Positions 27,810 through 36,265 of a DNA stretch of 64,000 nt are shown here, piece after piece. A program made the position numbers and the translations under genes. Numbering within the stretch: the first letter of the stretch is position 1; each line of letters opens with the position of its first letter. The notes under the pieces were generated by a model, which did not search any database, was not told where the DNA came from, and was given only the letters and a program-made list of their open reading frames with translations. The stretch covers positions 186,001-250,000 of the forward strand of contig NZ_NQKI01000001.1 in the NCBI RefSeq assembly GCF_002269125.1, read 5' to 3'. This DNA is from Pseudomonas lundensis. GTDB taxonomy: Bacteria; Pseudomonadota; Gammaproteobacteria; Pseudomonadales; Pseudomonadaceae.

Positions 27810-28859
27810 ATGACGCCAAGCGCTCGATGTTTGCTGCTACTTGCTGCAATGACCCTGCTCAACGGCTGTTCAAGCGTGAACTATTACTCACAACTGGCCA
27901 GCGGCCAGTTGCACCTGTTGAAAGCCCGCGAGCCAGTGGAGCACGTCATTGCAGACCCCCAGCGTCCGGCTGCCCTGCGCAAGCAACTGCGCAACGCCCA
28001 GGCAGCACGCACGTTCGCCAGCAAGCAGTTGCTTTTGCCCGACAACGCAAGCTATCGCCTGTACGCTGACCTCAAACGGCCGTACGTGGTATGGAATGTG
28101 TTTGCTACGCCAGAATTTTCACTCAAACCCATCACCCATTGTTTCCCGATTGCCGGGTGCGTTGCCTACCGCGGTTACTACTCTGTGGGGGGCGCGCGGG
28201 GTGAGGCTGCCCTGCAGCGCCAGCAAGGACGAGACGTGTTTGTCAGTGGTGTTGAAGCCTATTCAACCTTGGGCTGGTTCGACGACCCGATCCTCAACAC
28301 CATGCTGACCTGGGGTGACGAACGGCTCGCCAGCGTGATTTTTCATGAATTGGCTCACCAGCGTGTGTATGTAAAGGACGACACGGAATTCAACGAATCC
28401 TTCGCCAACTTCGTTGAACAGGAAGGCACGCGTCAGTGGCGCGCTTTCCAAGGTTTACCGGCCCCGGATCCGCGCGCGTTGCTGCAACGCGATCAATTTA
28501 TCGGCCTGATTCTGCAAACGCGCCAAGGGTTAGAAACGCTGTATGCGCAATCGTTACCGGCCGAACGCATGCGCCAGCGCAAGGCCGCGACGTTTGAACA
28601 GATGCGCGTGCAATACCGTCAAATGCGCGATCAGCAATGGGCAGGGAACACACGTTTTGATCCGTGGATCAACAGCCCCATGAACAACGCCAAACTGCTG
28701 CCATTCGGGCTATACGATCAATGGGTGCCAGCGTTCGCGGCGCTGTTCAAGCAAAGCGGCAATGACTGGCAAACGTTTTATGCCGCTGTGGAAACCCTCG
28801 CTACGCTACCTCTGCCCGAACGCAAGGCCGCCTTGCGCCAGCAGCTCGCAGACGGTTAA
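27810..28859 (+). CDS. putative zinc aminopeptidase lipoprotein (PF10023-like)
   Basis: A 349-residue protein with a lipobox ('LLNGC', Cys at about residue 20). It carries HExxH in 'VIFHELAHQRVYVKDD' near residue 176, followed by 'FNESFANFVEQEGTRQW', where the Glu is the likely third zinc ligand. This pattern and the 'CGYV'-type region 'ITHCFPIAGCVAYRGYYS' match the putative aminopeptidase family PF10023 of proteobacteria, predicted to face the periplasm. Its stop codon overlaps that of the convergent phosphatase gene by four bases. Substrate unknown. Confidence 0.82.
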   Translation: MTPSARCLLLLAAMTLLNGCSSVNYYSQLASGQLHLLKAREPVEHVIADPQRPAALRKQLRNAQAARTFASKQLLLPDNASYRLYADLKRPYVVWNVFATPEFSLKPITHCFPIAGCVAYRGYYSVGGARGEAALQRQQGRDVFVSGVEAYSTLGWFDDPILNTMLTWGDERLASVIFHELAHQRVYVKDDTEFNESFANFVEQEGTRQWRAFQGLPAPDPRALLQRDQFIGLILQTRQGLETLYAQSLPAERMRQRKAATFEQMRVQYRQMRDQQWAGNTRFDPWINSPMNNAKLLPFGLYDQWVPAFAALFKQSGNDWQTFYAAVETLATLPLPERKAALRQQLADG

Positions 28860-29497
28860 GCCTTACCCGGTTTCAACCAGTTCATGACCACACAGGAGGC
28901 AAACGCGCTGGTGCTGCACGCGCCACTGCTCAAGGCAGCACGCAGCGCAGGGATGTCAGCCTTCATCATGTACTTGGCGCCATCCTTGTAATGCGCATTT
29001 TCGCCAAACCCGCCCTGGGTCATTTCTTTCAGGGCGTCTTCTTTGCTCCAGTCCTGCACCACCACGCGATACATGGCGGACATCAGCCCGGTACGGTCGG
29101 CGCCATGCTTGCAATGCATCAACACCGGCCCCTTTGCCTGTGCTGTCTGAATGGCGCGCAACGCAGCCAGCACGTCCTGGTCGTCTACATGATTGGTGCG
29201 ATACGGCAACTGCACCTGAGTGACACCGGGGGTTTTCAGCCACGTGCTATCGGACTCGGGCAGGAAGTTGATCACCGTCGCAATCTGCAATTTTTCCAGC
29301 AGCGGCTGCGCATTGCTGTCCGGCAAAGCGCTGCGATAGAGCGTGGGCGACATTTGATACAGGTTGTACTGCGTGGCGACAGGCTGGGCCCATTGCACAG
29401 AACGGGATACAGGACTTTCTTCCGCCCGCGCCTGTGGCAAAGCGGCCAGCGTCAGGAATGCCAGGCACAGCGCGGGAAACATCCGGGAGTTCGCCAT
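28856..29497 (-). CDS. periplasmic dual-specificity (tyrosine) phosphatase-like protein
   Basis: A 213-residue protein with a signal peptide (about residues 1-25, cut after 'ARA'). The P-loop CX5R is present as 'MHCKHGADRTG' near residue 128, and 'LYRSALPDSNAQPLLEKL' plus 'VINFLPESDS' upstream fit the DSP/tyrosine-phosphatase family exported by many proteobacteria. The general-acid Asp may lie in 'TNHVDDQD'. The physiological substrate is unknown. The start at 29497 is preferred; the second ATG five codons on has no ribosome-binding site. Confidence 0.8.
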   Translation of the reverse strand: MANSRMFPALCLAFLTLAALPQARAEESPVSRSVQWAQPVATQYNLYQMSPTLYRSALPDSNAQPLLEKLQIATVINFLPESDSTWLKTPGVTQVQLPYRTNHVDDQDVLAALRAIQTAQAKGPVLMHCKHGADRTGLMSAMYRVVVQDWSKEDALKEMTQGGFGENAHYKDGAKYMMKADIPALRAALSSGACSTSAFASCVVMNWLKPGKA

Positions 29498-29800
29498 ATC
29501 AGTTCAACCGTTTTTATAAGGATCAGAGAAAGTGCGGCGAGGGTGGATGAACCTGAATCAAAACTCTGTGAGGCGCTTGTCAAAAAATCGTGATGCCAGG
29601 AAAGGGCCGGCATTATTTAGGCCGGGGTGCGGCAAAATTACGCATGAATCGATTCACCCAGGCGATTGGCCTGTTAGTATTTGTAACCAATGTTTGCCTG
29701 CGCGTTGTTTTTTCCCGGTCGAGCTCGACCCGCGCCGCCTGCCAAAACGAAAAGCTGCCCATGAGCAGCTGTAATCCGTGAATGCCTGATGAGGTGCCTG
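29498..29800. other. intergenic region upstream of gluconate dehydrogenase
   Basis: No gene is seen in these 303 bases. Notable sites are a 14-bp perfect palindrome GGTCGAGCTCGACC at 29717-29730, a possible operator, and a small hairpin at 29753-29770 (6-bp arms) some 30 bases before the gluconate dehydrogenase start. Confidence 0.4.
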
Positions 29801-30550
29801 ATGTCTGAACAAGACAACCCGCGGCGTGAGTTTCTGCGCAAAACCCTGACCCTGATTCCTGTGGTGACTGTCGCCAGTACCGGCCTCGGCGGCTCGGTGC
29901 TGATGGCATCGGCCAGCGTCGATGCCAAAGCCGTGGCCAACGAAGGGCAATCGCCCGCGCCTGCTGCTGGCAATGCGTATGAACCTACCTACTTCACCGC
30001 TGAAGAATGGGCATTTGTGAATGCCGCCGTAGCGCGCCTGATTCCAGCAGACGAACAAGGCCCCGGCGCGTTGGAAGCAGGTGTTCCGGAATACATCGAC
30101 CGCCAGATGAACACGCCTTACGCCAGCGGCGCGCTGTGGTTCATGCAAGGCCCGTTCAATGCTGACGCACCGGCCGAAATGGGTTGGCAGAGCAAATTGG
30201 TCCCCAAGCAGATTTATCGCCTGGGCATTGCCGCTACGGATGAGCACTGCAAAAAGCACTACGGCTCAGTATTTGCTGGGCTAGACAGCGCTACCCGAGA
30301 TGACGTGCTCAAGCAACTGGAGGCAGGGTCGCCCCAATTCGAAAGCGTGCCGGCAAAAATATTCTTCAGTTTTCTGCTGCAAAACACCAAGGAAGGGTTC
30401 TTCTGCGACCCGATTCACGGTGGCAACAAAGGCATGGTCGGCTGGACGCTGATTGGCTTCCCCGGCGCCCGCGCCGACTTCATGGACTGGGTAGAACGCA
30501 ATGAGCAGTACCCCTTCCCGGCTGTATCCATCCGCGGCGAGAGGGCCTGA
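29801..30550 (+). CDS. gluconate 2-dehydrogenase subunit 3 (small, Tat-exported)
   Basis: A 249-residue protein of the gluconate_2-dh3 family. It opens with a twin-arginine signal ('RREFLRKTLTLIPVVTVAST'), as expected because the flavoprotein partner is carried across the membrane folded. Family marks include 'YEPTYFTAEEWAFVNAAVARLIPADEQGPGA' split over residues ~55-85 and 'EGFFCDPIHGGNKGMVGW' near residue 200. The ATG at 29801 follows GAGG closely. It is the first gene of a three-gene operon for the membrane-bound enzyme that oxidises gluconate to 2-ketogluconate in the periplasm. Confidence 0.9.
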   Translation: MSEQDNPRREFLRKTLTLIPVVTVASTGLGGSVLMASASVDAKAVANEGQSPAPAAGNAYEPTYFTAEEWAFVNAAVARLIPADEQGPGALEAGVPEYIDRQMNTPYASGALWFMQGPFNADAPAEMGWQSKLVPKQIYRLGIAATDEHCKKHYGSVFAGLDSATRDDVLKQLEAGSPQFESVPAKIFFSFLLQNTKEGFFCDPIHGGNKGMVGWTLIGFPGARADFMDWVERNEQYPFPAVSIRGERA

Positions 30551-30552
30551 AC

Positions 30553-32334
30553 ATGACCGTTATGAAAAAAGTGGATGCCGTGATCGTTGGGTTCGGCTGG
30601 ACGGGCGCGATCATGGCCAAAGAGCTGACCGAAGCGGGCCTGAACGTTGTCGCCCTCGAACGCGGCCCGATGCAGGACACGTACCCGGACGGTAACTACC
30701 CGCAGGTTATCGACGAACTGACCTACAGCGTGCGTAAAAAGCTCTTCCAGGATGTGTCGAAAGAAACCGTCACCATTCGCCACAGCGTAAACGATGTCGC
30801 GTTGCCAAACCGCCAGTTGGGTGCTTTCCTGCCCGGCAACGGTGTGGGCGGTGCCGGCTTGCACTGGTCGGGCGTGCATTTCCGTGTCGACCCGATCGAA
30901 TTGCGCATGCGCAGCCATTACGAAGAGCGCTACGGTAAACACTTCATCCCCAAGGACATGACCATTCAGGACTTCGGCGTAAGTTACGAAGAACTGGAGC
31001 CGTTTTTCGACTACGCCGAGAAAGTCTTCGGCACGTCAGGCCAGGCCTGGACCGTCAACGGGCAGTTGGTGGGCGAAGGCAAAGGCGGCAACCCCTATGC
31101 GCCAGATCGCTCAAACCATTTCCCGCTGGAATCACAGAAAAACACCGTATCTGCACAGCTGTTTCAGAAAGCTGCCAATGACGTTGGCTACAAACCCTAC
31201 AACCTGCCCTCTGCCAATACCTCCGGGCCCTACACCAACCCCTATGGCGCGCAAATGGGCCCGTGCAACTTCTGCGGTTTTTGCAGCGGCTATGTCTGCT
31301 ACATGTATTCCAAAGCCTCGCCCAACGTGAACATCCTGCCTGCGCTCAAGCAAGTGCCCAACTTTGAGCTGCGCCCCAACGCTCACGTGATTCGCGTCAA
31401 CCTCGACAGCGACAAAACCAAAGCCACAGGCGTTACCTACATCGACGCACTGGGCCGCGAAATAGAGCAGCCCGCCGACCTGGTGATTCTGGGCGCGTTC
31501 CAGTTCCACAACGTGCGTTTGATGCTGCTCTCGGGCATTGGCAAACCCTACGACCCGATCACCAACGAAGGCGTTGTCGGCCGAAACTTTGCCTACCAGA
31601 ACATGGGCACGATCAAGGCCTACTTCGATAAAGACGTGCACACCAACAACTTCATCGGCGCAGGCGGCAATGGCGTGGCGATCGATGACTTCAATGCCGA
31701 CAACTTCGATCACGGGCCGCACGGCTTTGTCGGCGGCTCACCCATGTGGGTCAACCAGGCCGGGAGCCGTCCGATTGCCGGTACGTCCAACCCGCCGGGC
31801 ACTCCCGCGTGGGGCAGCGCGTGGAAGAAAGCCACCGCCGATTACTACACCCACCAAGTGTCCATGGATGCTCACGGTGCACATCAGTCTTACCGTGGAA
31901 ACTACTTGGATCTCGACCCGGTTTACCGCGATGCCTATGGCCAGCCATTGCTGCGTATGACGTTCGACTGGCAAGAAAACGACATCAAAATGAACCGTTT
32001 CATGATGGAAAAAATGGGCAAGATCGCCCAGGCAATGAACCCGAAAGCCATCGCCCTGCTGGGTAAAAAAGTCGGTGACCACTTCAACACTGCGTCCTAT
32101 CAAACCACCCACCTTAACGGCGGCGCGATCATGGGCACCGACCCGAAAACCAGTGCGCTTAACCGCTATTTGCAGAGCTGGGACGTGCATAACGTATTCG
32201 TGCCGGGTGCGTCTGCCTTCCCGCAAGGCTTGGGCTACAACCCGACAGGGCTGGTTGCGGCACTGACCTACTGGTCGGCGCGGGCCATCCGCGAGCAGTA
32301 CCTGAAAAACCCCGGCCCGTTGGTTCAGGCATAA
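30553..32334 (+). CDS. gluconate 2-dehydrogenase FAD subunit (GMC oxidoreductase)
   Basis: A 593-residue flavoprotein. The dinucleotide-binding motif is at the N-terminus ('VIVGFGWTGAIMAKEL', residues ~8-23), with the acidic residue of the second strand in 'VVALERG'. 'LPGNGVGGAGLHWSGVHFR' near residue 95 and 'THLNGGAIMGTDPKTSALN' near 520 are GMC-family marks with catalytic His candidates. A cysteine cluster 'CNFCGFCSGYVCYMY' near residue 240 fits the iron-sulfur or disulfide region seen in such dehydrogenases. It starts 2 bases after subunit 3 and ends 12 bases before the cytochrome subunit. Confidence 0.92.
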   Translation: MTVMKKVDAVIVGFGWTGAIMAKELTEAGLNVVALERGPMQDTYPDGNYPQVIDELTYSVRKKLFQDVSKETVTIRHSVNDVALPNRQLGAFLPGNGVGGAGLHWSGVHFRVDPIELRMRSHYEERYGKHFIPKDMTIQDFGVSYEELEPFFDYAEKVFGTSGQAWTVNGQLVGEGKGGNPYAPDRSNHFPLESQKNTVSAQLFQKAANDVGYKPYNLPSANTSGPYTNPYGAQMGPCNFCGFCSGYVCYMYSKASPNVNILPALKQVPNFELRPNAHVIRVNLDSDKTKATGVTYIDALGREIEQPADLVILGAFQFHNVRLMLLSGIGKPYDPITNEGVVGRNFAYQNMGTIKAYFDKDVHTNNFIGAGGNGVAIDDFNADNFDHGPHGFVGGSPMWVNQAGSRPIAGTSNPPGTPAWGSAWKKATADYYTHQVSMDAHGAHQSYRGNYLDLDPVYRDAYGQPLLRMTFDWQENDIKMNRFMMEKMGKIAQAMNPKAIALLGKKVGDHFNTASYQTTHLNGGAIMGTDPKTSALNRYLQSWDVHNVFVPGASAFPQGLGYNPTGLVAALTYWSARAIREQYLKNPGPLVQA

Positions 32335-32346
32335 GGAGCGATGACC

Positions 32347-33615
32347 ATGAAAGCACTTGTTATCGCGACCTTTACACTGTTGGGCAGCGTCTCGGCCATG
32401 GCCGACGGGGCAGATCCGCAAGCCTTGATCCAGCAGGGCGAGTATCTGGCGCGCGCCGGGGATTGCGTGGCCTGCCATACCGCCAAGGACGGCAAGCCGT
32501 TTGCGGGTGGCCTGCCGATGGAAACCCCGATTGGCACCCTTTACTCAACCAACATCACGCCTGCCAAAAGCGGCATCGGCGATTACAGTTTTGCAGACTT
32601 CGACAACGCCGTGCGTCACGGCATCGCCCGAAATGGCAGCACCCTGTACCCGGCGATGCCCTACCCGTCCTATGCCCGGGTGAATCAGGCCGATATGCAA
32701 GCGCTGTACGCCTACTTCATGAAAGGCGTGAAGCCCGTCGAGCAAGCGAACAAGGCGGCGGATATTCCGTGGCCCATGAGCATGCGCTGGCCGCTGGCCA
32801 TGTGGCGCTGGACGTTTGCACCCGCGGTTGCGGATTTCACCCCGGTTGCGGGCCAGGACCCAGTGGTCAGCCGCGGCGCGTATCTGGTCGAAGGTTTGGG
32901 CCACTGCGGCGCCTGTCATACCCCGCGAGCCCTGACCATGCAGGAAAAAGCCTTGAGCGCGACGGACGGCAGCGCCTTTCTCTCGGGCAGTGCGCCACTG
33001 GAAGGCTGGATCGCCAAAAACCTGCGCGGGGACCACAAGGACGGCCTGGGCAGTTGGGACGAAACGCAGCTGGTGCAGTTCCTGAAGACCGGGCGCAGTG
33101 ATCGCAGCGCGGTGTTTGGGGGAATGAGTGACGTGATCGTCCACAGCATGCAGTACATGTCTGATGCCGACCTGACAGCAATCGCACGTTATTTGAAGTC
33201 GTTGCCTGCGGTGAATTCAGCCGACAAACCCCATCAGTACGATCCGGCCGTGGCCGATGCGCTATGGAACGGCGACGACAGCAAGCGCGGTGCAGCGGTT
33301 TACATCGACAACTGCGCTGCGTGCCACCGCACCGACGGCCATGGCTATACCCGCGTGTTCCCGGCGCTGGCAGGCAACCCGGTGTTGCAGTCCGAAGACC
33401 CGACCTCGTTGATTCATATCGTGCTCAAGGGCGGAACACTGCCGGCAACACACACCGCGCCGTCGACCTTCACCATGCCCGCTTTTGACTGGCGCTTGTC
33501 GGATCAGGAAGTGGCCGATGTGGTCAATTTCATTCGCACCAGCTGGGGCAATAAAGGGTCGGACGTCAACGCGTCTGATGTGAAAAGCATGCGCGACTCA
33601 TCCACACACCCGTGA
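32347..33615 (+). CDS. gluconate 2-dehydrogenase cytochrome c subunit
   Basis: A 422-residue triheme cytochrome c with a signal peptide (cut after 'AMA', about residue 19). Three CxxCH motifs are visible: CVACH near residue 42, CGACH near 190 and CAACH near 325. A later 'TMPAF' Met may serve as axial ligand to the last heme. It passes electrons from the FAD subunit to ubiquinone at the outer face of the inner membrane. AAGGAG is 8 bases before the ATG at 32347, which is therefore preferred over the ATG two codons upstream. Confidence 0.92.
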   Translation: MKALVIATFTLLGSVSAMADGADPQALIQQGEYLARAGDCVACHTAKDGKPFAGGLPMETPIGTLYSTNITPAKSGIGDYSFADFDNAVRHGIARNGSTLYPAMPYPSYARVNQADMQALYAYFMKGVKPVEQANKAADIPWPMSMRWPLAMWRWTFAPAVADFTPVAGQDPVVSRGAYLVEGLGHCGACHTPRALTMQEKALSATDGSAFLSGSAPLEGWIAKNLRGDHKDGLGSWDETQLVQFLKTGRSDRSAVFGGMSDVIVHSMQYMSDADLTAIARYLKSLPAVNSADKPHQYDPAVADALWNGDDSKRGAAVYIDNCAACHRTDGHGYTRVFPALAGNPVLQSEDPTSLIHIVLKGGTLPATHTAPSTFTMPAFDWRLSDQEVADVVNFIRTSWGNKGSDVNASDVKSMRDSSTHP

Positions 33616-33629
33616 GGGGGCTGACGCCT

Positions 33630-33649
33630 CGGCTGCTGAGGAGCAGCCG
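33630..33649. terminator. hairpin between gluconate dehydrogenase operon and binding-protein gene
   Basis: CGGCTGCT (33630-33637) pairs perfectly with AGCAGCCG (33642-33649), 4-base loop, between convergent genes. T-run absent; termination strength uncertain. Confidence 0.5.
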
Positions 33650-33657
33650 GGGGGCGC

Positions 33658-34209
33658 TTATTTCTCGACCACCTGCCATTTCTGCGCCAGAGCGGCCAAT
33701 CGGCCGTCGTCCCGGATGCGTTGCAACGCGTTATTGAGGCTCTTCTGAAAAGCCGGGTTGCCTTTCTGAAACGGGATCGCCAGTTTGATTTCTGTCGGGG
33801 TGCGAGCCTGATTCGCCGGTTCGACAAATGAAGACGCCTGCGCTACGCCTGTCACAGGTGTACGCAGATTGTCGTAGGGCTGACTGAAATCGAACCGATT
33901 CTGCAGTTCTGGAGCCAAAGCGATGTGATTGATTGCAACATCGTATTTCCCGCTTTCGACCCCCGACAGCAACTCGTTGTGATCCGTAACCAGGAGTGAG
34001 GCATGCACCTCAAGCTCGTTGGCCAACAGCTCGCCCAGCTCGACGTCGAAACCGGTCAACTGGCCGTCCTGCTTGAAGCTCCAGGGTGGCGAAGCAGCAT
34101 CGAGGGCAATGCGCAACTCGCCCCGATCGTTCACGTCATCAATCAATTCGGCGTGAGCCAAAGGGCTCATCAGTGGCAATAACAGCATCAGGCCTGACAG
34201 AAGGCGCAT
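33658..34209 (-). CDS. short transporter substrate-binding (SBP_bac_3-like) protein
   Basis: A 183-residue protein with a signal peptide (about residues 1-20) and the start of an amino-acid binding fold: 'LRIALDAASPPWSFKQDGQLTGFDVELGE' over residues ~31-60, 'VESGKYDVAINHIALAPE', 'FDFSQPYDNLRTPV'. After 'SQPYDN' it jumps to what looks like the C-terminal helix region ('FQKSLNNALQRIRDDGRLAALAQKW'). Most relatives are ~250 residues, so roughly 60 residues of lobe two are missing. It may be a shortened but real variant or a damaged gene. AAAGGAG lies upstream of the ATG at 34209. No permease or ATPase gene is adjacent. Confidence 0.7.
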   Translation of the reverse strand: MRLLSGLMLLLPLMSPLAHAELIDDVNDRGELRIALDAASPPWSFKQDGQLTGFDVELGELLANELEVHASLLVTDHNELLSGVESGKYDVAINHIALAPELQNRFDFSQPYDNLRTPVTGVAQASSFVEPANQARTPTEIKLAIPFQKGNPAFQKSLNNALQRIRDDGRLAALAQKWQVVEK

Positions 34210-34346
34210 GGTCACTCCTTTGAACGGGATGCAAGCGATTCGCAATAAAGGTTCGCTTTGCTTTATGTTGGTCAACTGCGGGTTGGACAGCGTACCGACT
34301 GGAAGTTGTCTTAACCCTATGAATTTTGTGAAAAACGGAGAAAAAA

Positions 34347-34772
34347 ATGAAAAATCTATTGTCTCGCGTTGCACTGGCTTCAGTCCTGATGGGCGCTTCG
34401 GTGATCGCCATGGCGGCTACTCCGGCGCCTGAAGGCGCAAAAGTCGCCATCCTTTCCCCGGCTGACGGCGCCACTGTGGATAAAACCTTCACGGTCAAAT
34501 TCGGCGTTGAAGGTATCAAGCTGGCACCTGCGGGCGACCAGACACCGAACACGGGCCATCACCACCTGTTGATCGACGTTGACCAGCCAATTGCCGCGGG
34601 CCAAGTGATCCCGGCAGATGCCAACCACGTGCATTTCGGCAAGGCGCAAACCGAAGCTGAAGTCACGTTGGCGCCCGGCAAGCACACCTTGCAACTGGAG
34701 CTGGCAGACAAGAACCACATGACGTTTGAACCCGTCATCGTTTCGAAGAAGATCACGGTTAACGTGAAGTAA
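34347..34772 (+). CDS. DUF4399 secreted protein
   Basis: A 141-residue protein with a signal peptide (cut after 'AMA', about residue 23). The mature part is one DUF4399 domain: 'VAILSPADGATVDKTFTVKFG', 'NTGHHHLLIDVDQP' and 'LAPGKHTLQLELADKNH'. The conserved histidines suggest metal contact, but no function is established. GGAG lies 7 bases before the ATG. It is divergent from the short binding protein and convergent with serA, sharing a strong bidirectional terminator. Confidence 0.88.
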   Translation: MKNLLSRVALASVLMGASVIAMAATPAPEGAKVAILSPADGATVDKTFTVKFGVEGIKLAPAGDQTPNTGHHHLLIDVDQPIAAGQVIPADANHVHFGKAQTEAEVTLAPGKHTLQLELADKNHMTFEPVIVSKKITVNVK

Positions 34773-34786
34773 TTTCTTCGACGCAC

Positions 34787-34817
34787 AAAAAAGGAGACCC
34801 GAGGGTCTCCTTTTTTT
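34787..34817. terminator. strong bidirectional terminator between DUF4399 and serA
   Basis: GGAGACCC (34793-34800) and GGGTCTCC (34803-34810) form the stem, flanked by an A6 run on the left and a T7 run on the right. This is a classical intrinsic terminator for both strands, separating convergent genes. Confidence 0.9.
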
Positions 34818-34829
34818 GTGGCGCGCGAC

Positions 34830-36059
34830 TTAGAACAGTACGCGGCAACGGATGGTGCCGTTGATGCTTTGCAGCTTCTCTTGCGCCAGGTCCGAGGACT
34901 CGGCGTCGACGTCGATCACCACATAGCCAACTTTCTCGTTGGTTTGCAGGAACTGGCCGGAAATGTTGATGCCGTTTTCTGCGAAGACCTTGTTGATCTC
35001 GCTCATCACACCCGGAATGTTCTGGTGGATGTGCAGCAAACGGTGCTTGCCAGGGTGAGCCGGCAATGCCACTTCAGGGAAGTTGACGGAGGACACCGAC
35101 GTACCGTTGTCGCTGTACTTGACCAGCTTCTCTGCCACTTCCAGACCGATGTTGGCTTGGGCTTCAGCGGTAGAACCGCCGATGTGCGGGGTCAGGATCA
35201 CGTTGTCCAGGCCACGCAGCGGACTTTCGAACTCTTCGTCATTGGAGCGCGGCTCGACCGGGAACACGTCGATGGCGGCGCCGATCAGGTGCTTGTCCTT
35301 GATCGCGTCAGCCAACGCGTCCAGCTCTACCACGGTGCCACGTGCGGCGTTGATCAGAATGCCGCCCTTTTTGATGGCGCGGATTTCTTTCTCACCGATC
35401 ATCCACTGAGTGGCAGCGGTTTCAGGCACGTGCAGGGTCACGATGTCGGACATACCCAGCAGTTCGTGCAGGTTGCCCACTTGCGTGGCGTTACCCAACG
35501 GCAGCTTGGTCACGGTGTCGTAGAAGAACACCTGCATGCCCAGGCCTTCAGCCAGTACCGACAGCTGAGTACCGATCGAACCATAACCGACGATACCCAG
35601 CTTTTTGCCACGGATTTCGAAGGAGTTGGCAGCGCTTTTGATCCAGCCACCGCGATGGCAAGAGGCGTTTTTCTCAGGGATGCCACGCAGCAACAGGATC
35701 GCTTCTGCCAACACCAACTCGGCCACCGAACGGGTGTTGGAGTAAGGGGCGTTGAAAACAGCGATACCGCGTTCGCGAGCAGCGTTGAGGTCGACCTGGT
35801 TGGTACCGATGCAGAAACAGCCAACAGCCACCAACTTCTTGGCGCAATCGAACACTTCTTCGGTCAGTTGAGTGCGAGAACGGATGCCGATGAAATGGGC
35901 ATCAGCGATCTTTTCCTTCAACTGATCTTCAGGCAAGGAACTGGTGATGTACTCAATGCTGGTGTACCCGGCGGACTTGAGAACATCAACAGCGGATTGG
36001 TGGACGCCTTCCAGAAGAAGGAACTTGATCTTGCTCTTATCGAGAGAAGTCTTGCTCAT
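34830..36059 (-). CDS. serA: D-3-phosphoglycerate dehydrogenase SerA
   Basis: A 409-residue enzyme for the first step of serine synthesis, oxidising 3-phosphoglycerate with NAD+. Substrate domain first ('FLLLEGVHQSAVDVLKSAGY'), then the Rossmann domain with 'LGIVGYGSIGTQL' near residue 155, catalytic Arg in 'NAARGTVVELDAL', and the Glu/His pair in 'FPVEP' and 'LTPHIGGST'. The last ~75 residues are an ACT domain ('HRLLHIHQNIPGVMSEINKV'), the site of serine feedback inhibition. The ATG at 36059 matches the family start 'MSKTSLDKSKIKFLLLEG'. It is divergent from the D-2-hydroxyglutarate dehydrogenase gene. Confidence 0.95.
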   Translation of the reverse strand: MSKTSLDKSKIKFLLLEGVHQSAVDVLKSAGYTSIEYITSSLPEDQLKEKIADAHFIGIRSRTQLTEEVFDCAKKLVAVGCFCIGTNQVDLNAARERGIAVFNAPYSNTRSVAELVLAEAILLLRGIPEKNASCHRGGWIKSAANSFEIRGKKLGIVGYGSIGTQLSVLAEGLGMQVFFYDTVTKLPLGNATQVGNLHELLGMSDIVTLHVPETAATQWMIGEKEIRAIKKGGILINAARGTVVELDALADAIKDKHLIGAAIDVFPVEPRSNDEEFESPLRGLDNVILTPHIGGSTAEAQANIGLEVAEKLVKYSDNGTSVSSVNFPEVALPAHPGKHRLLHIHQNIPGVMSEINKVFAENGINISGQFLQTNEKVGYVVIDVDAESSDLAQEKLQSINGTIRCRVLF

Positions 36060-36265
36060 CTGCGTAAACCTGTGTCCCAGAGAAAAATGGCAGGGAAGTG
36101 GACAGCCTGAGCTGACCTGGCCGGCGTGAAGACCGGCACCGAGAATCGTCCTACGGCTCGATTCTACGGGGGGGCCGTATGCTAGCATAAGCGCCCCGCT
36201 AAACACCCATTCCTGCGACGTGAAGCGTTCTCAGGATGACCATGAATTGTTCGAGAGTTCTGTTG

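Noticed and set aside
34818..36110. 430-codon open frame antisense to serA
   Set aside because: It covers the well-supported serA gene with low-complexity, Val/His/Gln-rich translation and no family pattern.
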